Shown piece after piece: positions 1 to 7,787 of a DNA stretch of 18,490 nucleotides. The notes beneath the pieces were generated by a model, which did no database searches, was not told the DNA's origin, and was given only the letters and a program-made list of their open reading frames with translations. This DNA comes from Hydnum rufescens UP504. Taxonomy: Eukaryota; Basidiomycota; Agaricomycetes; Cantharellales; Hydnaceae. The position numbers and the translations under genes are program-made. The number at the start of each line of letters is the position of its first letter. The stretch's first letter is position 1. The stretch is from the NCBI GenBank assembly GCA_014904985.1, contig MU129398.1, positions 1 to 18,490 on the forward strand. The letters run 5' to 3'.

Positions 1-145
1 GCCTCCATACCCTTCCGAACCACTGAATTCCTTACGGAAACCCCCTCAGATCTCCCGGACTGGTCGATTCACTAAACAATTTACGAAACAGAGGTGTACG
101 AAACACGGGATTTACGAGACACAAGTTTGACAACAAAGGTATCAA

Positions 146-1109
146 CTACTCCACCTCCCTGTCATCATCATTGTCGCCCTCATCCTCGTCGTCCTCGTCG
201 TCATCATCATCCTCGTTGTTGTCCGACAGATCAATGAGTTCGCCAGTACGCTGGCACTTATGACTACGACCGGATTCCGAACTCGCCGCAGCAGCCGACT
301 CCGGTCCTCCAGATATCCCTCGCCACTCTGGATGCTCCGAGATCGAACGGGGGTACTCCGACATTGCACGGGGACGTTCTGAGACCGGACGAGGATACTC
401 CGACGTTGCACGAGGCCGTTCCGAGGCCGGACGAGGCAACAGATGTCGCACGATCGTGTCCAGGAATCCCTCACCTCACCCATGGACATCGCCATCTCCT
501 CCGCAGCCCGTGCCTGCCTTTCCAATGCACTCCGCGGACCGTTTATGTGCTAGCGCACTTTGCTCCGCAGCCACGGCCAATCGTTGCTGAACTCCTGGCG
601 TCGGAGCACGAGCACGACTCCGCCCAGCCGCCGACGTCTCCGCCCCGGACCCTCCCTCCTCGCCCAAGTTGCATCGAGCCTTCGCCATGAAGCACGCCTG
701 GCACGCCCGCGCTCCAGGCTTATCTGCCTGCGGAACGCAGCGAATCCGCTGTTGGACGCAGCAGAAACACACCGTAGACCTGGAACGCGTCACCAAGGTG
801 CCATGGACAGAGAACAACACACAGAACTCACGGCATAAGCGCAGGATCCTCACGGATCCTCCTGGCAAGGTCGTCTGCTTGCCTTAGCCTCGCAGCGGCC
901 TTAGCCTCAGCCTCTGCAGCGGCCTTAGGCTTCCGCCAGCAGCGCCTTGTCGCAGCGCTGGCTGCACAGCGCCTCACGCCTCGCCTCCTCCTGTTTCCGC
1001 TCCTCCTCCGCTACACGCTCCTCCTCCTCCTGGGCCTCCTGAGGGCCTGCGCAGCCTCTTCTGCACGCATACGAGCCTCATCGAGTTTAGATCTACGAGG
1101 GTTGGACAT
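146..1109 (-). pseudogene. Degenerate antisense gene in the retrotransposon, Zn2Cys6-like cysteine array and acidic tail
   Basis: Reading the minus strand from an ATG at 1109-1107 gives MSNPRRSKLDEARMRAEEAA, then Glu/Arg/Lys-rich coiled-coil-like sequence, a cysteine array, a 13-14-residue repeat (SERPRATSEYPRP type, about 353-437) and an Asp/Glu-rich C-terminus ending at 146. The cysteine spacing is C-X2-C-X6-C-X11-C-X2-C-X6-C, which fits the fungal Zn(II)2Cys6 consensus although the basic residues after the second Cys are weak. A 52-nt intron (831-780, GTGAGT...CCAG) joins the coiled coil to the array in frame. The frame is broken at least four times: in the Glu-rich region, near 920, near 525 and near 450. 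It is therefore called a pseudogene, or a gene with sequence errors. Cellular role unknown; because it lies antisense within a retrotransposon it is probably element cargo or an accessory ORF rather than a host regulator. Confidence 0.6.
353..437 (-). repeat. Two-unit 42-bp tandem repeat in the antisense gene
   Basis: Two adjacent 42-bp units beginning tactccgac(a/g)ttgcac are about 85% alike by eye. On the minus strand they encode the repeating SERPRAxSEYPR peptide. The unit length is a multiple of three, so the repeat keeps frame, which suggests that it expanded while the gene was coding. Confidence 0.6.
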
Positions 1110-1180
1110 GATGGTAGTGGAAAATTCTCTGGCTGTCTCCGCGGATCGATCCGTCTCGCCCGTTCGGGACGAACGGGCTT

Positions 1181-1190
1181 AAGAGGGGGT
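1181..1190 (+). other. Polypurine tract before the 3' LTR
   Basis: The run AAGAGGGGGT followed by AA lies immediately upstream of the TGTCAGGG LTR start. A purine tract in this position primes plus-strand DNA synthesis in LTR elements, and its place here fixes the element orientation as plus. Confidence 0.6.
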
Positions 1191-1473
1191 AATGTCAGGG
1201 TTCGTCCGCTTCTTTTCCGATAACTCCGGTTTGCTTCCGATTTGTCTCCGGTGCTCTCCGGGCTCCGTCAGTTGTTTCTTCTTGTTTCCGTTTGTTTCCG
1301 TTTGCTTCCGAGTTCGTTCTGTCACGTTTCATTTCTCTTTCATTTCCTTTGATTCCGAGTTACCCACGCTAGTACCTGTCCTTGTTCCTGGCCACTCCCC
1401 TGTTCCTGTTTCCACCTCCCTTGTAACCACCCTCCCCCTTGATGATCACTCCCCTCGTAGTATAGCTGTCCTG

Positions 1474-1479
1474 TATAAG
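1474..1479 (+). promoter_or_regulatory. Probable LTR TATA box
   Basis: TATAAG occurs 281 bp into the LTR, where a U3 promoter is expected, and is followed by GC-rich sequence. Transcription of the element probably starts some 25-35 nt downstream; no experimental mark is visible. Confidence 0.4.
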
Positions 1480-1518
1480 TAGTCCGGGGGCGAAGTCCAG
1501 AGGCCTCAGCTTTGGTCT

Positions 1519-1619
1519 CTCAGGATTTCCGCTATTACCCCGGACTACAGGTTTGTCCTTGTACTTCCTTATGTCTTCTATGAAAAACTCAGGATTTCCA
1601 CTATTACCCCGGACTACAG
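1519..1619 (+). repeat. 32-bp direct duplication inside the LTR
   Basis: The segments 1519-1550 and 1588-1619 begin CTCAGGATTTCC and end CCCCGGACTACAG. They differ at one base (G versus A at position 13) and are offset by 69 bp. They lie just downstream of the TATA motif, in or near the R region. Confidence 0.85.
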
Positions 1620-1839
1620 TTCCGAGTGTGGTCCAGCTGACTCCTCGAGCTTAAGGACCGTCGTACTCACCTCCACCTAGACCCTTCCGGGCTGCTGGAG
1701 CTCTCCTCTGTTCTCCTCCGCTCCTCTTACCTCAGCCTTGCCCGGATTCCTTCGGACTGAGCCGGACTTACGCCGGACCTAGTCGGACTTATCCGTGTCT
1801 ATATTTGTTTGGTGCTCTCGTCGCAGCGTGGCCCTGACA

Positions 1840-3379
1840 CATACTTACCAAAGCACTGCCATGCATAAAACATGAAAACTTCATCCAATCACTAGGCATG
1901 GCCCCTAGATTGTGGGGGGGTGTTGAGACATGACATGGCACCATGAACCAATCCAGTACATGCCAGAACAGAGCTTCAGCTTCTTCCCTCAGTTGTCCTT
2001 CCCATTTTGGGCAACACTGAGTACACCTCATTATGCAGGGTGTCCCCATGAAAGCCCTGCACAGTGGATGGGGTCTGTGGGGTGTCCCCACAATATGTAA
2101 TCTATATTGGTAATGTATTACAAGACTGAAAGACCAATCAAGCCAATTACATATTGGAGTAGTGGTAGTATACAGGCTTTATTCAAGGCTAGCCTGTGGG
2201 ATTATCTAGTGGGCATAGGCTCAAGGCTAGGTACAAGTACTTTTTTGTGGCAGTTTACATAATGGCTATTGACACCTTGATTTGTAATATATTGTGCTGG
2301 ATCACCCTAGGATATCCTAGGATGTCCCTGGCATCATAAATATCATACTTTGTATATACTGCTTGTTATGGGGTTCACTGGACAACCCTAGTACTCAGAC
2401 AAATGCCCATAACTCACTCAATTTTTCTCATTTGTGTGTCAAGTAAGCTTTTCCAGGTACTGTCAGTTTGCTGCTAGGGTCTTGGGCAAAAATAATCATG
2501 AAAAACCATCAGGTGGTTGCCAAGGACTCAAAATAGTGTTTCTATATTCTGAATTTAGTGTTTTTTGAACAATACAAAATGCTCTCACAGCTCATAAAGC
2601 CAGCAGGTAGCAAAACTGCTACTTTGAGGCCTTTGGCTACCATACTGGCTATCTTTCATGTGAGTTTCAGTGGCTCATGATGAGAATTGAAGCTGCTAGC
2701 TCAGGTACAATGAGGGGGGCATTGATCTAATTTAGCCAATCAAAGGCAAAGCTTGCAAAGAAAGCAGAGCCCTTGAAGCAGTTGCCCAAAAGGAAAAGGA
2801 AGATCAGCACTGGGCATGCCATTGATGTCATTGAACAAAGAAAATTGGCAGGGTGCACCCAATCCTTCAACCCAACCTCCCAAATGTCTCCACACACTCT
2901 CACCTATTCCCATCAATGAAAATCCCCCCAGTTGGTCCCCACAACACTGTCCTCACCCCCAACCAATAGTAGGAGTGAATGCCTGGTGTAAGCAGGAAAC
3001 AGAGGTTGAATCCAGCCACAGTCCACAAAATGGAAATGAGGATGAAGAGAAGGGTTCATGGGTTCAATCCATAGGTTAAGGTCCAAGGGAAAGAGGAGTC
3101 TTTGGACAGGTTGAATTGTCCTGTATAGACAGTGCCTATCCAGATAATAAATGAAGGGGTTGCTAAATGAGGGAATCACACTCTAGGTCCTCCTCTTGAG
3201 AGCCTATCAAAAGTGTGATTAGTGGGGGTTGAGTTGTGGAATTTACCCTGACACCAGCAGCAGTTCAACTAGCTTTTCAACTGGGGATGGGGGAAAAGAC
3301 AATGGAGATTTTCATCTCCTGCACTTAATATACATCACAGAAAAATTCTATGGTAACCAGCAGAAAGGTGGGGTTAAGG
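1840..3379. repeat. CpG-free ancient repeat block
   Basis: No CG dinucleotide occurs from about 1829 to 3379, about 1.55 kb, although the adjoining LTR is CpG-rich. TG and CA are abundant. Contained ORFs are short and carry no recognised domain. Around 2731-2917 a plus-strand frame encodes a Lys-rich stretch (PKRKRK) that could be residue of a transposon protein, but it cannot be assigned. The block ends in or contains a mutated copy of the GC-rich hairpin unit also found at 10486-10551. It is best read as an old, formerly methylated repeat eroded by CpG transitions. Confidence 0.65.
2034..2099 (+). repeat. CpG-mutated copy of the 66-bp hairpin unit
   Basis: This segment aligns without gaps to 10486-10551. 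Ten positions differ: nine are single transitions, one at each of the nine CpGs in the other copy, and one is a T/A transversion. Both copies end in AATATGTA, after which similarity stops, so this is probably an element or module boundary. Confidence 0.85.
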
Positions 3380-4916
3380 CGAAAATGATGAAAAAGGAAT
3401 AAAGTCAAAAGCTTCAAAACTGAAGGAGATATTCAATTAACAAGTCATAATAGGGGAATATGGCTTAACCAAGGTATTCCTCCTCTCCTACTGAACAGAA
3501 TCCCTTGGGGAAAGGTGGAACTGGTCGCCCTAGATGTACCCTCCATCAGACATAGGGTGCCAGAACCATGATTGCCTTTAGTAATCAGAAAAGTGGAGAT
3601 AATAGTGAAATGAGACATAGGGAGACTAAATTACAGAAGGCCGAGTTCTAATCTGCTCGTTTTTCCCTTGGTATCATTCGATGCGTATTTTGAGCATCTT
3701 TCCAGGGGTGGTTGTTTCCAATGAACCTGATCAAAACTGGTGTAGATATTTTTAAAATACTGAAAGATAGTGTGGAGCATGAGGTAAAATCGATCTGGAG
3801 GATGCAGTTCGCATCTAATAAATGCGTGTATGGTACTGTTAGATAGGTATTGATTGTAGCTTTCTGGGCACTATTTTTTCGAGTCGATCCGATCAAAAAT
3901 GAGGGAGATATTTTTGAAATACTCCTTGAGAGTACTGGAATAGCCCCTATTTAACATGTGACTAATCTGCAAGTTGGATTCAAAGGATTAAGCAATCTTG
4001 ATTATATAATTGGGACTCGTATATTGCCCTTGAGGCAATGGCACAGAACACTGGATTGAGCATCAATGAAGAGGGCAAGTTGAATTGCCAAAGCCACAAT
4101 TGGCTGGACTCAAGGTAAATACAAAATCAGGTGGTCTGTTGAAGACCTGGAGGTTGACAAATAATTGTCTCATATACAAGGTGGAGGAGAAGTGAGTGGG
4201 CCACAGTTTTGAAAGAGGGGAATCCATGCTATTTAATAATAAAAGGAATGACAAGAGATGGTAGAGGCGGAGTTGAATATATTGGATTCATTTGAGGAGG
4301 TAGTTGGGCGATAATGCAAATTCTATGTGGTGGGGGTTTATCCCTCCAACACCAGAGACTGTGAGATTCTCCAACAGGTGTCCAAGTACTAGGGTTTGGC
4401 ACTGGCCAACACCAAAATGAGACCATAACATGGATCCCTCACTGCACCTTACTGCATGCATAGATTTCCTTATAATTTTTATCCAATGTATATATGATTA
4501 TAGTACATATTATTACCAAGTTTGGGACCTAGCCAGCCAGTGTGTCATGAGTAGTGGTCAATTTTGTTACTTCTGTCTGAGATCCCAGTTACAAACACTA
4601 TATGATATCCCCCAGGATATCCTGCATTACAGAGCCTGTTAGGCTCTACTGACACATATATTGGTTTCCCCTGAATTAAGGCCTAAAACTAACTGCCTCG
4701 GCTGGTCCAGAATCTGGATTCTTGCATCCGAACAGGGCCTAAATCTTTGAAAATCTCCTCCTAGCTAATCGGTAGCCACAGCAAGCGCCAATCCCCGACC
4801 CTAATGACAGGCATGGAGTTGAATTGGTTCAAACTATCATCATCCGGGGGATATTCCACCAACAGCTATATTCCACTGATCCCGCTCGCGGGAATGTTAT
4901 AATCAGACTCGGAGTG
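3380..4916. other. Gene-less AT-rich stretch
   Basis: No convincing gene is visible. ORFs are short, without domains, and on both strands. A divergent 50-bp direct repeat (3727-3776 and 3889-3939, offset 162 bp; shared core GATATTTTT) is the only clear structure. CpG is present again but sparse, and absent from about 4310 to 4696. Confidence 0.6.
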
Positions 4917-4924
4917 GTGTGATC

Positions 4925-5042
4925 GAGTCACGTGTTCACAACTGTGCTCCATCCACTCGACCTCCCCTCTCCTCTATTGGTCTCAATCGTTAGTTTTGCA
5001 TTAGTTTTTGGACACCCCTTTTTCTTGACTCGCAGTTAGACC
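4925..5042 (+). repeat. Duplicated module, copy A
   Basis: This is about 118 bp, beginning GAGTCACGTGTTCAC and ending ACTCGCAGTTAGAC. It is closely similar to copy B at 5385-5500, with small indels. It contains a CACGTG E-box, a GCTCCATCCACTCGACCT core and a C/T-rich run ending in CCCCTTTTTCTT. Confidence 0.8.
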
Positions 5043-5092
5043 ACGAAGCAACAGTGTGTAAGAGCACACACTTCTCTCAATTCTTCCAGATC

Positions 5093-5230
5093 ATGCAGAT
5101 GATTGCCATTGAATGCACGCAGAGTGCTGTTCTGCCACCTATTGTGATCTTTGAGCAGGAGGATGCGGAGAAGAAGAAGCTGAACAAGCACTTGATGGAG
5201 CGCAAGGAGGCTGCGGACCGTGGAGAATGA
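5093..5230 (+). CDS. Small uncharacterised ORF, 45 codons, doubtful
   Basis: The ORF runs from ATG at 5093 to TGA at 5228 and encodes a 45-residue peptide with a hydrophobic middle (AVLPPIVIFEQED) followed by a charged, Lys/Glu-rich C-terminal half that could form a helix. A pyrimidine-rich stretch ending TTCCAG lies just before the ATG and resembles a 3' splice site, so this might be the last exon of a longer gene or a retained gene fragment. It sits between the two copies of the duplicated module. I do not recognise it. Its composition is more protein-like than neighbouring ORFs, but the evidence is thin. Confidence 0.25.
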   Translation: MQMIAIECTQSAVLPPIVIFEQEDAEKKKLNKHLMERKEAADRGE

Positions 5231-5384
5231 TGCAACCAGTCACGTGTATGGGTATGTGCTAGTGAGTGATTTTCGGTGTTTTGTTTCTGGATTGAGCTGC
5301 TGACGGTTCCTCTCGGCGTGCGTGTCTGTGTCCAGTCCGCTATATTCCCCTCAGACTCGCAATTAGACAAGCGGCGGAGCGGTG

Positions 5385-5500
5385 GAGTCACGTGTTCACC
5401 ACTGTGCTCCATCCACTCGACCTCTCATCTCCTCTATCGGTCTCAATCGTTACTACATTAGTTTTTAGCCCCCCCTTTTTCTTCACTCGCAGTTAGACAA
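5385..5500 (+). repeat. Duplicated module, copy B, with partial third copy
   Basis: This copy matches 4925-5042 and again carries the E-box. Immediately around it, 5354-5394 and 5485-5524 share a shorter unit (actcgcaRttagacaagcgg followed by ggagtcaYgtg) at about 130-bp spacing, so the module is partly tandem. No target duplications or terminal inverted repeats were found. Confidence 0.75.
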
Positions 5501-6236
5501 GCGGGGATGCGATGGAGTCATGTGCTCGCCTGTGCGCTCGAAGTCGAGCTGTCTGTGGAACGGTTGAATACAAACAAGGCGGGGAACTCTGCAGACTGCA
5601 TAGCGCTGAAAGCACGCTGTACATTGAACACGCTGGACAGCAAGCGAGACGTCTCATTGATTAAACAAAGTATGCACAGCCTTGGACAAGGCGGGGCAGC
5701 AGCCAATGATCTTGTGAAACGTCATACCCCGTGATATCCAAGCATGCCTCACCCATTCTCTGGGTAGCAAAAGGCAACAGCAAGGGGGAAAGCAGCCAAG
5801 CTACATAGAAAGCAGAAGCACTGTTGAAGTTATGAGCCAGCTCAAATTTGCGGATGATCAATTGCGGGATTAGATGACGGCTGGGTTTCCTCGATTCAAA
5901 GCACTAACCTCTCAAATCTAGTCAGCATGAAGGTCCATTGACGGTCCTGTTCAAAGTGGGTAGCAAATCACTCTACGTACTTGCCATATTCGCTATTCAG
6001 GGCTCTTAGGTGACCACGCACCCCCAAACCGCGTTGTATGGCACCGGTCCCTTCGGCGGCGGATATTCACTAGTATAACTCCTTGTCCGTTGAGGGAGAC
6101 CCTCCACTGTGTTAGCACATGTTGTAGCAAATCCGTGAAGAATACCTGAGATTGGGAAGGTCAAGACCGCATGCATAGATCTACAATATACACGATTCAA
6201 GCTGTCTTCAGTCTTGATGGACATGAACTAGTACAA
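5501..6236. other. Intergenic stretch downstream of the membrane-protein gene
   Basis: ORFs here are short, overlapping on both strands and without domains. The sequence follows the stop of the minus-strand gene at 6237-6239 and should include its 3' UTR. No clear polyadenylation motif or RNA gene was recognised. Confidence 0.5.
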
Positions 6237-7787
6237 TCAATGTCTCCAGCAAATTCCAGTCGCTCCAGTTGCTCCATCTAGGCTACTTCCTACGGAACTC
6301 GCCACTGCACCAAGCATCCATCGGTTGACAAGGACCAGATGAAGGTAATTATCGTCTATCGAGATCATTCGCCCATTCTCGATTATGCCGAGAGGCAAGC
6401 CCGACAGCCAGGTTAGGGCATCCAGGATAGGCCACAGGTGTCCAAGACGACAGCGCGCAAAAAATGCGGCGAGAGCGCAGATAACGAGGGATGGGAATAC
6501 AGTCGAGTATATCGCCCAGCGGGTCGGCCCCTCACTGTCATCGAACCATGTACGCGCCTCCAGTTGTTGCAAAATGGAGAGAGTGAGGATAAGGAGAGAC
6601 ATTCCCAGAGAGAGTGCGATGGATGTGTAGATCACCCAGGTCGCTGTGGGCACCGTCGGTCCGAAACCGAGAGTATTCCGAGTTTGCTCCTGGAAGATGG
6701 CGCCAAGGATAGCAGCCAAGAGACCAAAACCGTTCAGAAATAGACCTGGAGTCAGACCTTGTGGAGCACGGGGCGAAGAACGATCAAACGTGGCGACAAC
6801 CATGAGTTCTTTGGACCCCGCGTCTGGAACCAACATCTTCATCCCCGGCTCTGATGTCCTCGGTGTGCGTCCGAAGAACATGGTATGCCAGTCGGTGAGC
6901 CTGCCTGAGTAGAGGGAGTTGGCGAGAGTCACACTCGTCCATACGCCAGCGGACGTGCCAACGCTGAGGAAGTAACAGATAATCATCTGTCCGCAGAGCC
7001 CCGCAAAGAGGAAGGCGTACGTCGGCCAACGGGACGCGCCGCCGCTGAAGACGAGGTCGAAGAACTTGGGTGTATTCGCATAGGGTTCAATGGCTTCGAG
7101 CACAGCCTGGACGCGATCAAGGTAAGCCTCGCCCGCAGAGGTATCTTTGATGGCCCAGGAACCGGAACCGGGAAGATTCTGGAAGGTCACGCGGCCCTTA
7201 TCGAGCAATTCGCCGCCTAGAATGGCGATCCACAGTGATTGTCCAACATTGACTGTGGCAAGCTGACCAGAGTCGAGCGCATCGAAAGCTATGGCCTGTT
7301 GCTTGATGTGCTGCACAACTCGGTAATACGCGCGCGCAAGCTCGTTCAGGGAGGCGGAAACTTTAGCGGATGTCGAGGAGTAAGAGTGGAAGTCGATGGC
7401 ACAAATGGGCCCGTCGAGGTTTACCCCAACTAGATTGAGCTTCCATGGTCCTTCGTCGGTCGAGCCCTCGTTCTTCGCGCAATCTCGCAATAGAGTCTGG
7501 GAATAGGGTCGGCGAACCATGTGTGCAGCAACCACGGCCAGCGCCTTGTCCTCGCTATCGACGTCGATGACGGAGCTGTGTGGCATCCACAGCGTGGAAA
7601 ACTGGGGCTCATCACCCTGATACACGTTCACCGTCCAGTCTCTGAAAATGTGATAATCCGCGGCGGCGAAGAGTAAGAAGTCTCGCGCAGAGGGGGGGTC
7701 TGGAAGACTGGGTTTGATGCTTAGGGAGCTTGGGGTTACGGGGTCCAAATTGCGGGGATTATGAGACCCTCGGACGTCAATCTCCAT
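6237..7787 (-). CDS. Multi-pass membrane protein, intact 516-codon C-terminal part
   Basis: This is the largest uninterrupted ORF in the window. It starts at a possible ATG (MEIDVRGSHNP) and ends TGA at 6237-6239. Residues 1-250 are mostly soluble (for example the WTVNVYQGDEP and RRPYSQTLLRDC regions). Hydrophobic segments that look membrane-spanning lie near residues 254-275, 347-366, 382-405, 424-446 and 451-470. No catalytic motif is visible. The ATG is probably internal: coding sequence in the same style continues upstream to about 9022, so the true protein would be near 880 residues. It resembles a family of large uncharacterised Agaricomycete membrane proteins, an opinion from pattern memory only. 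Whether this part is translated alone, or is the surviving 3' exon of a pseudogene, cannot be decided here. Function unknown. Confidence 0.7.
   Translation of the reverse strand: MEIDVRGSHNPRNLDPVTPSSLSIKPSLPDPPSARDFLLFAAADYHIFRDWTVNVYQGDEPQFSTLWMPHSSVIDVDSEDKALAVVAAHMVRRPYSQTLLRDCAKNEGSTDEGPWKLNLVGVNLDGPICAIDFHSYSSTSAKVSASLNELARAYYRVVQHIKQQAIAFDALDSGQLATVNVGQSLWIAILGGELLDKGRVTFQNLPGSGSWAIKDTSAGEAYLDRVQAVLEAIEPYANTPKFFDLVFSGGASRWPTYAFLFAGLCGQMIICYFLSVGTSAGVWTSVTLANSLYSGRLTDWHTMFFGRTPRTSEPGMKMLVPDAGSKELMVVATFDRSSPRAPQGLTPGLFLNGFGLLAAILGAIFQEQTRNTLGFGPTVPTATWVIYTSIALSLGMSLLILTLSILQQLEARTWFDDSEGPTRWAIYSTVFPSLVICALAAFFARCRLGHLWPILDALTWLSGLPLGIIENGRMISIDDNYLHLVLVNRWMLGAVASSVGSSLDGATGATGICWRH

Larger units (their letters stand above)
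1..1839 (+). mobile_element. 3' end of an LTR retrotransposon
   Basis: This is the right-hand portion of an LTR retrotransposon whose gag-pol part lies outside the window. The proof is structural: a purine-rich tract (1181-1190) sits directly before a 647-bp sequence that starts TGTCAGGG and ends CCCTGACA, the layout of a 3' LTR read on the plus strand. The five bases before the LTR (ggtaa) and after it (catac) differ, so it is not a solo LTR with its own target duplication. Plus frame 1 is open from base 1 to a TAA at 73-75 and could be the last 24 codons of a polyprotein, but they show no recognisable motif. Between that stop and the LTR the element carries a degenerate antisense gene. Superfamily (Ty3 or Ty1) cannot be decided without reverse transcriptase or integrase. 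Confidence 0.7.
1193..1839 (+). repeat. 3' long terminal repeat, 647 bp
   Basis: The repeat begins TGTCAGGG and ends CCCTGACA, a perfect 8-bp inverted terminal repeat with the canonical TG...CA ends. It is rich in CpG and in CCGGACTTA- and TTTCCG-type words. A TATAAG motif at 1474-1479 marks a likely U3 promoter. Downstream lies an internal 32-bp direct duplication. The 5' LTR is outside the window, so LTR-LTR divergence and hence insertion age cannot be measured here. Confidence 0.75.

Noticed and set aside
364..887. Plus-strand ORFs of 72-108 codons across 364-887
   Set aside because: They are shadows of the antisense gene, whose coiled coil, cysteine array, intron and acidic tail make coherent protein sequence; the plus-strand products do not.
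1192..1482. 96-codon plus-strand ORF starting at the LTR
   Set aside because: It lies wholly inside the LTR U3 region and encodes low-complexity Phe/Ser/Val sequence; LTRs are not normally coding.
1193..1839. Solo LTR
   Set aside because: Flanking five-base sequences differ and a polypurine tract lies directly upstream, as expected for a 3' LTR of a longer element.
6385..7433. Plus-strand ORFs opposite the membrane-protein gene
   Set aside because: Antisense shadows: Arg/Ser-rich products without domains opposite a clearly coding 516-codon frame.
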